Assembly (NCBI RefSeq): GCF_000350225.1
Contig: NW_005178809.1
Coordinates: forward strand, 805,429 to 869,428
Origin: Chondrus crispus
Taxonomy: Eukaryota; Rhodophyta; Florideophyceae; Gigartinales; Gigartinaceae
Direction of reading: 5' to 3'
DNA: 64,000 nucleotides
Numbering within the stretch: the stretch's first letter is position 1; the number at the start of each line of letters is the position of its first letter. Shown here one piece after another: positions 36,131 through 46,914 of the stretch. The notes beneath the pieces are model-generated. The model searched no databases and was not told where the DNA came from. It saw only the letters and a list, made by a program, of their open reading frames with translations. The translations under genes were made by a program, and so were the position numbers.

Positions 36131-39100
36131 CTCCCCCCGACGCGAGGTCTGCTCTGTGTGGGGGCGGGGGGTTGTATTTGGATGCTTTGTTTGTGTTTTG
36201 TATAGAGCATCGTTTTGAGCGGTTTAGTGAATCTGTCCGCTTTTTGCTCTTCTATGGGTATGCGTGTTACCTTGATTTTGCCTGTTTGCACTGTTTCATG
36301 GAGGAAATGATATCGTATGTCTATACATTTGCGGCGTTGTGTGGCTCCTGTGTTTTTGGCCATCTGTGCTGCCGCTGTATTGTCTATGTACAGTGTGGGT
36401 TGGCTTGTGTTGAGGGTGGTTTCTTTTAGCATATTAGTGAGCCAAAGTGTCAGCGTTGTTGTTTCTGCCGCTGCTATATACTCGGCTTCACACGTGCTCT
36501 TCGCAACAATGGGTTGTTGACGTGCCAGCCATTGAACGGGGGAGCCATTGAGAAGTGTGAAAATTCCTGATATTGGCTTGCGCGAGGTTTCGTCGTTGGC
36601 AAAATCTGCATCTGAATAGGCTTGAATGGTGACGTTGCGGCGGTTGCCTCTGGGCATGAGTATGCCTTGAGTCCTCGTGGTGTGGATGTAATGTGCGAGT
36701 CTCTGGGGGAGTATCCAGTGTCGTTGCGTCGGTGCCTTTAGGGCTCGTGCGAGGGTGGTGGCTGCGTACGCGATATGCGGTCTTGTACTGTCGGCGATGC
36801 ACCGAATTTCTCTTACTGAACACATGAAAAGCGATGTGCCCGACCGCAGCTGCGTGTACCCGGGTTTTGGAGGTGGGTATGCAGTTCTGTGCTGTATATG
36901 GTGGATGCTGCTGGCGTGCCATATACATTGCCCTTGAGTTCGCCGTGACGGGTTTTGTGTTTGTATGTACCGTCGAAGCGTGCGGGTGGCCACACGAAAA
37001 CCCTTTTGTTGTGTCTGTAGTTTTCGTGGAGGTAGGCGCCTGTTATGTCAAAATGCTCAACGACCATGTTCATGGATGCTGCAATCGCAAATAGGGATCG
37101 GATCGTGGTACGATCAGCCATATAGTTGGCTGTCCGATCTGGGTCGTAGTGTACTGGGTCGTAGTGTATGTGCGGACGCATGAGGTCTCCGCGGATGGAA
37201 CATCTCGCTTTGCGTGTGACGTTGCCCGGTGTGTTGTTGTGTTTGTATCTGTACGTCATCGCTGTTGGGAGAATGTTTTTTCGGTCGCCGGGGGTGGGCG
37301 GCGTGTGTGTGGATGTCCGGTCCAGTCGATGGCGGACATTCTGTCGAGTTGATCGAGCTCGTCATCGTGTGCCCGTTTCCATTTGTGTGCGTCCGGGAAT
37401 TTTCTTGCTTGCCGGGTCGTCTTGGGGGCGGGCGTGGTGTGGTCGATCTTGGTGGAAATCGTTCGTGCATTTTTATGCGATTGGGTTTCTTATGTGCACT
37501 GTATACGACATTGCTGGTCATGCACGGGTCCCGTTGGCGTTGGTATGCTTGAAGTCGCTCTCTCGGATTTTGTATATCGCCTTGTCTGGATGTATTGGAC
37601 ACATATGTGTGTCTCACTGAGTCCATACATGTACCTGACTTGTTCCGCTTTTTTGTGGAGTTTGGGGAGGTGAGGCTTTAAGATGGGTGTAAATCCGAGC
37701 TGTCTGAATGTAAGCACTTTTGCGAGTTTGGGTTTGGCGTTGTACCACTCCGTATGTAGTATGCTTTGGATTGTGTGGTGGTATGTGATGTTATATTTGA
37801 ATACTGCATCATGCAACGCATCCTGCCAGTGCACACCGTGGAGTTGGCTGTGTGACAGTGTGGCTCTGACTTTGTCCATGAGTGTGCGATTTATGCGCTC
37901 TGCCAGAGCGTTTTCTTGCGGGGTGTAGGGGGTTGTGGCGCGGTAGGTAATGCCCCTGCGACGCAGTTGCTCTTGGACTTGTTTGGCCAGGTATTCCTTG
38001 GCGTTGTCGGTGACTAGTAGTTGGGGTTGTTGGCCGTTGGATGCTGCTACGTGGTCGATGGCGTTGATTAGTGTCGTGGGAACCTGCGATCTATTGTTGA
38101 TGCAGTATACCCATATGTACCGTGTGCGCGTGTCTATTACAGTGATGAAATAGTTGGCGTTATGGTTCGACGTGGGTTTTATTGGACCGCATACGTCTGA
38201 GGATAGGCTTTGGCCTTTGCCGACCTTGTGCTCTGTTTTGCGGTGGGAACTGGTGGCCGTTTTCCATCGAGGCATCCACTACATGTCATTGTCGTGCTTG
38301 TGTTGGGGAGCCCGTGGGGAATGCCTGGGAGCAGTTGGCGTTTTGACATCAGGGCTATGGTTTTGGGGTTGGGATGATTTAATTTGAGATGCCATTCATG
38401 CATTTGTTGCTGCGCTGGGGTGTGTCTGCTTGTTCCGGTCTGTGGCGCTTTGGCGTTCCGCAGGTTGGACGTGTCGTTTCGCGTTGTGTTGAGCGTGAGT
38501 TCGTCGTTGGCGCGTGGTGCGGTCTGCGGTGCTTGTTTGGGTGTGGGCTGCTGGCGTTTAGGACTTGGTTTCGTGGCTTTGTTTATTGAGAACGTGACTT
38601 GTGTATGTGCGGTCAGATCATGGACTGAGAGAAGGTTTTATTGAATTTCCGGTGTGTGTACCGCCGGTATCGTGATTCGATTATTCTTCTGTTGGATGGT
38701 GATGTTTCCCTTGTGCGTGATAGGGGCGCGGTGGCCGGTGGCAGTGGTGGTTTGTGTCCCGGTGCTGGGTCTCATACGCGCGTGGGGTGTGGCGGTATGG
38801 GTATACCCTATAGGGTTTGTATCGGAGTTTAGTATGTAACTGTTCTTACCTTCAAACGTGTCGCCCGTGTGAGACATCTGGGTCTCGAGGGCTGTTAACC
38901 TGGCTTGCAACTCGTGCAGAGAGTCAGGTGCTTCGTCTGTGTCGCTGGAGCCGGTGTGCGCTGCGTTCGCGTGGGTTGGTGCGCGTTTGTATGGTTGTCT
39001 ACTCGCATAACATTTATCAGCGGCGTGTGAGACGCTGCCATGGATGCTGCACCACGTCCCGTGGTATCCTGCCGGGTTCTGGTATTTTGGTTTGCCTGTG

Positions 39101-39898
39101 TGTGTGCGTCTGGTGTATCGACGTTGTGTGGTTTTGCGTGGTGCTGCCTGTGTGCTTTGAGTTGGATTTATGGCCTGTGCCTGGATCTGAGACTGCATGA
39201 TCTGCGCTTATTGAACATGGTTTGTGAATGCGTTGATCGTTAGTGCGGGGTTCCATGCCATGATCATGGCTAGCTGGCCCATGTCTGAGTGCCTGGAAAG
39301 CCCTTGGATCATGTACCGAACAGTTGCGCGTTCTTCGTTCATGTTCGGGTACTGTGCTGTGTGCATGCGGTATTTTAGTTCGCGATGCTTTCGACGTAGT
39401 CTCTGAGGTCTTGTCCTGGTTCGTACGTGAGGTTTCTGGCCTCAACATCGAGGAGTTCGTGACTCTCTGTTGTGGACGTGTTGACCGTGTTCCGTATGAT
39501 GTGACATATTGTACTTGGGTCATATCGGAGGATGTGGGGTGGGAGCATTTTCACGACTTCGTTGGATATGCTGTGCATGATCGCTTTTCTGATTTGATCT
39601 GTTTTCTTTTGGTTGTCGTCGTCAGCTGCCTGTTCGTTGCTTGGGCTGGCTGCGGCTGTCAGTTGTTGTGTCGCGTTGATTGTGCGAGCATATATTTCGA
39701 GGGCGTCATACCAATAGGTATAGTTGCCGCTGTTGAGGCGGGGCAGGGGTCCTTGTGACGAGTTGGGTTGATCGGTCATTTTGTTTGTTTCGCGTGCGCA
39801 GGGTTTGGGAAGGTAGTCGTGTGTTAGTGTGCTCGGGTTTATCGCGGTGGGGATGGATGGTCTTATGCCGCAGATCAGGTGGCAGCAGTGTGTGTGGT

Positions 39899-39908
39899 GC
39901 CCATAACC
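39899..39908 (-). other. Copia-B primer-binding site (tRNA-iMet anticodon type)
   Basis: The minus strand reads GGTTATGGGC immediately after the 5' LTR, exactly complementary to GCCCAUAACC in the anticodon stem-loop of eukaryotic initiator tRNA-Met. Confidence 0.75.
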
Positions 39909-40043
39909 TGTGGTGCCAGAAAGAGTCCGATGCCTCCGACCACTGTTGGGGCGGATCCGACGGCGGCTTTATTTGGTTCTGACTACGAGCCGCCTTATTG
40001 GAAGTGCCCTATTGGGGTACTGCCTTATCTGGGTGGAACCACA
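39909..40043 (-). repeat. Copia-B 5' LTR
   Basis: On the minus strand it starts TGTGGTTCCACCC and ends GGCACCACA; its ends TGTGG/CCACA are inverted. It matches the core of the other LTR at about 95%. Confidence 0.85.
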
Positions 40044-40384
40044 GCGCTCGATCATTGAATGTGTTATCATATGAACCAGGCATTCGTGTCTCTTAATTAC
40101 AGTGGACCCTACGCATTAGTGCCGCCCTGTGTGAATCCGAATGTGGCAGTAACAAAAGCGGCACTATTGCGCGTTTCCCCCTGTATGTGGTTTTATTGGG
40201 ACACATGGCAACACGTACGGGCCCCTCTATATCTCTTACACGTCATTCTTCCCAGCAAGAAACACTCAACGCCTGTAAAATTTACTGTGTTGGAACTGCA
40301 GTAAGCTGAAAGTTCAGCGCTGTGTTTGCAGGATGGTTTATCTCGGAGAGTAAGGAAAAGAAACTGTATGCACCTTTACAAGTA

Positions 40385-40675
40385 CAGTGCCTCCTACGAT
40401 ATAGTGCTATAGCGTGACATACCTCTAGCTATGGCACTATTGGGGGATGGCACTATATAAAGGAGGCTCAAGTACATATATTTGGGGACAAAGCACACTG
40501 CTAACACAATCACAACACAGCCTGTATAACACAACTAAATAACTTCATCCTTTGAGTAATGAACCATGCCGGATGATACACGTGTGAGCTTGCCTCCAAT
40601 GTGACCGGCATCGTGACGGACGTGGACGTAGAGGGAAGCACTACTAAAGTAGGCACTACTGAGCGACCCTCCCTG
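40385..40675. mobile_element. MITE family 1, copy 1 (TA-flanked, ~291 bp)
   Basis: The segment is flanked by TA on both sides and has CAG...CTG ends (CAGTGCCTCC left, complement of CAGGGAGGGTC right). It is about 85-90% alike to 46243-46542 over most of its length. It contains a strong TATA box (CTATATAAAGG, near 40453) and several inverted TAGTGC/GCACTA motifs. TA target duplication and CAG ends suggest a non-autonomous Tc1/mariner- or pogo-type element. Confidence 0.7.
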
Positions 40676-40778
40676 TAGTAACCTTGACGGGTACTGCACC
40701 GAGGCTCGTATGGCATTTTCAGTACAGTATTGTGCTCGAAATGTATTTGTGAGAGATAATCCAAACTTTTGTATCTTA

Positions 40779-41770
40779 GAGCATCTCCACCAAGGCGTGC
40801 AACAAATTAGCAAAAGAGCAAAATACTTGCACAGTTGTACAAGCTTTATTGGCTGGGCTATATTTCAAAATTTGCTCATTTGCTATACATATTACTTTTC
40901 CCACCGGCGAGAGCTTAGAGGATAGAGGCCGTACAGCCCCAGGGTTCAAATCATGCACGGGATCTGGTTTCAAGAAATGGCAGATGATCAACTAGAGAGC
41001 ATCACAGAGACACTTCTCGGGATCGACGGTGAGGAGACGGGAGAAGCGAGGCGTTGGTGTGGTTTGGTCCCGGGAAAGTCTGCCAATGTGAATCGCCATT
41101 GCAAAGAAGCAGCGCACAGACTACATCTCGACTACTTCTCAGAATGACCGGTGTACTCTTCTGACCATTTTCCAGACGTTTTTGCGTCTCTATTGCGGTA
41201 TTCCACCGAATTGTTGAACGTATTCAAACCTATGATCCATAATTCACGCAGCGAGAGGACTGTACAGGTAGAAAGGGTTTCAAGACGGTTCAAACTACGG
41301 CAGCCCTTCGCTTGTTGGCATACGGCTGTTGCGCAGACTCGATTGACGAGTACATCCGGATGGGGGAATCTACAGCGTTGGAGTGCCTAGCAAAATTCTG
41401 CAGTGCTGTGAACGATGGTGGGTTTGAGACGGATTGCGATGCAACACAGTAAAGAGGTGCTCGGTGTATGTTCGCTCGCAAGTGAAGGCGCGAAGAACTG
41501 AACTTTTCTCGGATTTCAAGGTGTTTCGGTTCAGCGCCACTCATTGACCAATCGTAATGCAGCACTTGTACCAAAATATTTGCTGAAATAGAACTTCGGG
41601 TGAGAGTCATTTGAGCAAATCGGACTGACTTACTCGAGGCAATTTCGGCGGTGTTATATTTTTTGGCACTTTTTGGTGGGGAAGTCAAACTAGAATACAA
41701 ATGAGCAATTTATCAAATTTGATCAAATTTGGTATTTTGCTCGTTTGCTACTGTGTTGGTGGAGTTGCTC
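40779..41770 (+). mobile_element. Internally deleted PIF/Harbinger element
   Basis: The ends GAGCATCTCCACCAA and the complement of GAGCAACTCCACCAA match at 14 of 15 bases, and similarity continues inward through AGCAAA(A/C)GAGCAAAATAC. The element is flanked by TTA at 40776-40778 and 41771-41773. It keeps the N-terminal third of a transposase: MADDQLESITETLL ... WCGLVPGKSANVNRHCKEAAH from 40977, then, after frame changes, LRLLAYGCCADSIDEYIRMG near 41310 and ALECLAKFCSAVND to about 41415. The catalytic DDE core is absent, so it is a deletion derivative. It differs in sequence from the 30.6-kb copy and would depend on another autonomous element. Confidence 0.85.
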
Positions 41771-43749
41771 TTACATGTATAACCCGAAATTATATGCAGT
41801 ACGCACGAATAATTGCCAGACATGCCCACAAATAGGCGTTTTGCCCACCAGTGTAAATTGAGGGGCATATCACATACGGCACGGCACTGCAGCGTACAAT
41901 ATTCTGTCTTCAAATAGAATCAGCAAAGTTGTTTACAACAAGCGAAAAAGGGGGAGTGAAGGATATCCTCGTCGCTGAGTGGTTGGCTTTGGTTGTTAGG
42001 TTGAGTTTGTACAAGAAATGAATAAAAAAGTGCCTGCTTACGAGATTTTCCGCCCCAACATTTAATGAAAAGAACCGACCTGTATGAGAGCGCGAATGGT
42101 TTTTCTCCGCCCGAATTTCTGAAATGCTTCTGTCGTAAGAGCGATTTGGGGAAGTGGTTTGGAACGGATGAATGGCCACCGAGTTAATTCGTGGCGAAAG
42201 CTCTGTATTCGGCAAGAAGCTGCAGCGTAGCGTTCTTTCTCATGCAAGAGTTACTGGATCATACATATGATGCCTTCTTGGATGACGACGGACAGCGTGA
42301 CGCATGAGGTAATTGCGGGTGTAAAGGCGTGATGACGTACACTGTGATACTGACGCGCGCCGTGTCTCAGTCACCTGTGATGTATGTCAGCAGTTCAGGC
42401 GTCAGGCGACCATCTCTCACCGCGCTGTCGACGAACGAGCGTACACGTGCTCAAATTTCCGCACAAACTCGTGGGCTCCAGTTAACACCTCAACTGTGTG
42501 TACCTGAGCTTCGGTTGCTCAAGCAACCACGTAGGACGGGTAGATGTCTTGGGCACAGCATCAACTCATGGTGAGCCGTATTCCATCGCTGCCTGAACTG
42601 GCATTGTCATCGTTCCACCTCTCTGGCTTCACTGTAGACACCGTCATCAAAGACAATTTTTTGTTGATCTTCACCATACGATACGATATACCATGGGAAA
42701 TAGGCTATTTCCTTCATGCAATCAAAACTCAAAGGCTGTCCGTCGCATATCCACCTCGGTCCGAGCGTCCGAGTCAGAGCCCTTTCGTCCAGCTCTAATG
42801 CCAGAACAGACGGCACAAGTTCTGAGAGAGAAGAGCAAGAATGAGCGTTCTGCTTTGCGCACATGTCTTTTTTGCTCCCATCGAAACGACCAAATGAAAC
42901 TTCATAAACGTCAACGTCCCCATCTCCCAGTGCCACAGAGACGTGCTACCTGGCAAACACTGCAAGTACACGTCCAAATAGCACTCATGAAACATCTCTG
43001 CGTCCTCTTTTGCCGTACGGTTTATGGCTCGACTACGGACCAATGGTTGACAGCAGATGTTGCCAGCCTACAGGGCGCTATCTGCATTCCTCATTTTTAG
43101 TGGCTCCGAATGCCTGCCCTACTGATCATCTGCGACTTGGTGAGCAGACTTGTACGTTACAGGCGACATGGCCCGTGCGGTGTTTGTCCACCACTACGGG
43201 CCAGTGCAGCAGAGCGAAAATAATAACCAGATCCGTTTCCTCTGCGTTTTTCAACATGAAAAGCACCCGAACGACATAATCTACACGTAGTTCGGTGCCG
43301 TGTCATCAATACAGAGAAAGAGATGTCAGATCCAATTCTGCGTCCTCGTCGACGCCACGGTGTAAGCGCAGGATAGAAAGTCTTCTAACAGCGTTCTCCT
43401 GTGCGTTGGGCGGCCAGAGTGGAAAAAAAGACGCGAGGCGCATCTTTGCTGACGGAGATAAAGCAGATAGGACCATTCTCCTCCCCGCCTCGCATTGTCA
43501 GAGCCTCCACTGCGTCCCGTGATGAAAGAGGCTTCATTCCTTGACGCCTTGTGCCTGATTTCGCTAAGAAAATAAAGGGTTACTGCTGGAGTCACTTGCC
43601 GTCTAACCAGTAAACATTACTGGTATGTAGCCAGGGCGACGTGCATGGGCCCTCAGCTTTATAGAAAGAAGGATCGTAGAAACGACGTTGCTGACTTGTT
43701 GGAGGTCGTCTTCTTTCTTGATGTATGTCCGAGACGCGTATGCGCACGT

Positions 43750-43810
43750 AAGGCAAGACAGGGCAGGGCAAGGCATGGCAGGGCAAGGCATGGCATGGCA
43801 TAGCATGGAT
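43750..43810. repeat. Microsatellite (GGCAW)n
   Basis: GGCAA, GGCAG and GGCAT pentamers follow one another (GGCAAGACAGGGCAGGGCAAGGCATGG...), about eleven imperfect units. Confidence 0.75.
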
Positions 43811-44454
43811 AGACAACAAGACAACGATGATGATTAGCATGTGCAACGCGCGTACCATGAGATTGGACCAGCAGTGAGGGGAAATGTTAGCATTGCAGAT
43901 AATGAGACAGACAACTGAGTGGAGCACTGCCCTCGGAACTTTTTGATCTGGTATGAGCAGGAGGGTCAGCATAAATTGTGCGGATTTAGCAGCTGGCAGA
44001 AACCACGCAGGCTTTGTTGTAAGCATCTTGTTGTGGCTAATGTGCCGCAACTGCCTTCAATGCCACGCATGATTCACTGGTAGACATCCTTTTCTGCAGT
44101 GAAGCGCTGTGCATTATTGAAGACAGTCTGCATCTACAGTTGAGTATACAGGCACCTGCACGGTGCCGCATCTCTTCCGTTTAGACGAGAAATGTCGAAT
44201 ATGGACCTGACATGATGCTATTCAAGCTGATGTAGCGGTGTGTACAGTGCTTTTTCACCATTCGCAGCGGTGACGGGAACCAATTCGTGTCGTAGTGAAC
44301 AAATGCTTTTCCTGAACACAAGCACATGTGTACACATCTGACACGACCACCACCTGTCCAACTGTCATACACGTGTGGTGGACTGCTGTACTGTAAGTAC
44401 AGTATTGGATGCTGCGATTAGGAACAACAAAAAAATAAATAAAATATTTCGTTA

Positions 44455-44982
44455 ATGCAAATATTGGCAAATATGCCACTTCTCACTGGGCGGTATCCTG
44501 TGCCGGTGCAAAACTCAGTTCATGAGGTAAGGGTTACTCGTCGTATCGAGCAAGTGCAAGGGCATAAAACAACTTCAAAAGCAACCTCGTCTGAAGCCAC
44601 TTTGTCTCAAAGTCAATACAGCCGCGACCGATCCTTCGCACACATCCTACACAGTTCTAACCCCCCTCATTCAGCAGTGCGACACACCACACCTTGTCAT
44701 TATATAGTTCAGTGTGCTCGTTATTCCGTAGTCCTCGGCCTCGATAGAATGTCTCTTCAGGTATACCGACTGCCCATAAATGTTAACTATAGTGCCACTC
44801 AAGAGAAAGAAAACTCGAAGGGGCATACAGTGCCGGAGGGGAACGTCCAGATGCCCGATATGATGGCGGCTCAACGTTTTGCTAGACTACGGCTCAAGGC
44901 CCAAACAAATCACATTTCATCCTCAGTTCCTGATGTTCATCTTGCCTTCACCCGCACACCATCGTTTACAGAGTCGGGATGA
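44455..44982 (+). CDS. Unassigned ORF, 175 residues
   Basis: The frame starts with ATG (MQILANMPLLTGRYPVPVQN) shortly after an A-rich tract and ends TGA at 44982. The product is polar, rich in Ser, Thr and Gln, with no signal peptide, membrane segment or motif that I recognise. There is no clear TATA box and no neighbour gene. Base composition is like the surrounding non-coding DNA, so this may be a chance frame. Confidence 0.2.
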   Translation: MQILANMPLLTGRYPVPVQNSVHEVRVTRRIEQVQGHKTTSKATSSEATLSQSQYSRDRSFAHILHSSNPPHSAVRHTTPCHYIVQCARYSVVLGLDRMSLQVYRLPINVNYSATQEKENSKGHTVPEGNVQMPDMMAAQRFARLRLKAQTNHISSSVPDVHLAFTRTPSFTESG

Positions 44983-45873
44983 ACGTTACGAAGGTAAAGA
45001 GGAAACTTGGTTCGTACGGGTTGAGAGGCAATCCTAAAATCATTTACCACGACCTACACAACATACGTACAGCATATAATCTAGTCGTCTTCTCTAACGA
45101 ATCCGCAACTTCGTCTGGCAACTCTTGCGAGAGCTCGCAAGCCACATCAAGTTCCTTGCAGACCGCCTGCGAAGTGAACAACGTCACTATGTCCTGATCC
45201 TGTGGTGCCGTACATGTCCTCCTCGTCCTTTGAATGGAAAACCAAAGCTGATCGCACACACTCAAGACCTCATGTGTATCACGGTTGTCAGGATCAACAA
45301 CACCTCCAAAAAACTCGAATGTTTAGGTTAAAAAATACAGTCATAGAATGAATACTGTACACATCAAGTTGCTTTCCGGAAATGATGGCGCAGTGCTCCG
45401 AAAGTGGCACAGCTTCAAGCCATCGCTGTCATGAATGACAAGTACGGTTTATAAACAACAAAAACCTTCATTTCTACTTTGGATTGCGCACTAGCCTCGT
45501 TGAAGAGTTTGGTCTACTCGAGAACCAACCGTATAATACTGTTGTACAAGTTGGCGTCATCTGGGGTGAACCATTGCGAAAAAGCAAGGAAGAGTAAATT
45601 ACCTTGGACGTTGCATGACGGCTTGATGTGGCCAATGGGGATTACAGTTGTTTCCATGACGGTATCGAGTTTCGCAGTCAATTGCCAGTGCGAAGAGCTT
45701 CACGACCCTTTGCATCGTTTGCTGGCCGCTCAATTCTACTCTGTAGTTCGTCTCCATTGGGCCCTTCGCCACACGAAGGAGTCGGAGGCGACGGACTCAT
45801 GAGTGAACCTCCTGCAAAATATTTACAGTATGAAGTAATGATTCGTGCTTAGTTTATGACAACAAACTCCCAG

Positions 45874-46140
45874 CGACGATCTTGAGAGATTTGAGGTAAT
45901 GTACTGTAATCTCACATCTCTCAAGATGGTCGTTTTTATTGTAAACAATACATGATATTGTGCTGCTGTCAAGGCTTGCGGAAATCTTGTTGCTCTGCAT
46001 CCTGATCGAGAGCCGTCTATTTTAAACAAATCAGCATGGTTACATGCAGCCTGCCATTTCTTAGTGCAAGGGCTGTTAATGTTAACAGCCCTCGCAGACA
46101 TGCTGTTGCTGTTAACAGCATTAACAGCATCATGTCTGCG
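45874..46140. repeat. Three hairpins of unrelated sequence
   Basis: 45874-45932: arms of ~27 bases starting CGACGATCTTGAGAGAT with about four mismatches. 46070-46091: perfect GGGCTGTTAA/TTAACAGCCC. 46093-46140: outer CGCAGACATG/CATGTCTGCG enclosing GCTGTTAA/TTAACAGC. The last two are adjacent. No gene overlaps them. Confidence 0.85.
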
Positions 46141-46151
46141 CCCTCGGTGCC

Positions 46152-46210
46152 GAGTGGACCGACGGAGTGGGGAGTGGGGAGAGTGGACCGACGGAGTGGG
46201 GAGTGGGGAG
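46152..46210. repeat. Tandem repeat, period 29 bp
   Basis: GAGTGGACCGACGGAGTGGG with a GAGTGGGGA tail occurs at 46152 and again at 46181, then trails into GGAGTGGGG units. Confidence 0.8.
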
Positions 46211-46242
46211 TGGGGTGGGGGGAGGGGGGACGAATATACATA

Positions 46243-46542
46243 CAGTGCCTCCTACGATATAGTGCTATAGCGTGACATACCTCTAGCTATGGCACTATTG
46301 GAGGGATGGCACTATATAAAGGAGGCTCAAATACATACATATATTTGGGGACAAAGCACATTGCTAACACAAACACAACAAAGCCTGTAGAACACAACTA
46401 AATAACTTCATCCTTTGAGTACTGAACCATGCCGGATGATACACGTGTGAGCTTATGATAACCTGTGCCAGAGGGTGAGCCATAGCACTATATAGAGGGA
46501 AGCACTACTAAAGTAGGCACTATTGAGTGACCCCCCCCCCTG
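46243..46542. mobile_element. MITE family 1, copy 2 (TA-flanked, ~300 bp)
   Basis: This copy matches 40385-40675 and is also flanked by TA (46241-46242 and 46543-46544) with CAG...CTG ends. The TATA box (CTATATAAAGG, near 46313) and the ATGCCGGATGATACACGTGT stretch are conserved in both copies. The copies differ most in the 40 bases after that stretch. Confidence 0.7.
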
Positions 46543-46638
46543 TACTGTATGTAGGTGTTAACCAGTGGTTATTGTACAGTACGGGACAGTACCCTTGGGT
46601 ACTGTATTTCATTCTAATTCTCCGAGTCGTTTAAAAAA

Positions 46639-46755
46639 TGTGATGCCAAGAACTGGTCTGATGCCTCCGACCACGGATCGTGGCGGAGGCGACGGCGCCT
46701 TTATTTCCTACTGAGTAAATAGCGCCTTATTGGCTACTGCCCATCTGTCGTGAAA
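46639..46755. mobile_element. Copia-B-type LTR relic
   Basis: From TGTGATGCCA the sequence follows the Copia-B LTR: GATGCCTCCGACCAC, a GGCGGA..CGACGGC block, CTTTATTT, then CGCCTTATTGG, with many differences. No internal region is attached on either side, so it is an old solo LTR or fragment; its right end is not sharp. Confidence 0.65.
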
Positions 46756-46914
46756 ATAGTAGTTAGTGTCCAGCTCTTCATGAAAGGCACCGTTTCATAA
46801 ATGCGCGTTTGCGCCATACCAACTTTGGATCAACACATTGTCACAACAATAGTATGCTGGAAGATCTTTGTGCAACAATATTTTTGAAACTATCATACAA
46901 TGGTAAAGTGTTAG

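Larger units (their letters stand above)
35948..40043 (-). mobile_element. Copia-B: Ty1/Copia LTR retrotransposon, full length, broken
   Basis: The element is on the minus strand. LTR cores 35948-36082 and 39909-40043 (135 bp each) differ at about 7 positions (~5%), so it is older than Copia-A and younger than the Gypsy copy. Parts in order from the right: gag (from ATG 39779), protease (ILNSDTNPIGYTH region near 38840), gag-pre-integrase (38.2-38.4 kb), integrase (37.5-38.25 kb), reverse transcriptase (36.8-37.3 kb) and RNase H (36.1-36.7 kb), then a CTCCCCCC polypurine complement at 36131. The primer site at 39899-39908 is of the tRNA-iMet anticodon type. The coding region is broken in roughly six to eight places. 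Flanks GCTCT and GCGCT may be a decayed 5-bp target duplication. Confidence 0.88.
41774..45870. other. Mostly non-genic stretch
   Basis: No family member can be recognised. Frames such as 42693-43100 plus are Cys/Lys/Arg-rich without a domain. A (GGCAW)n microsatellite lies at 43750-43810. Short perfect inverted repeats occur at 44389-44404 (TACTGTA/TACAGTA) and 45124-45141 (CTTGCGAG/CTCGCAAG). Confidence 0.45.

Noticed and set aside
40925-40975. GGGTTCAAATC resembling a tRNA T-loop
   Set aside because: No matching D- or anticodon arm; it lies inside the deleted Harbinger element.
42607-43100. Possible decayed transposase in both strands
   Set aside because: Cys-rich bits are suggestive but no ordered set of blocks could be placed.
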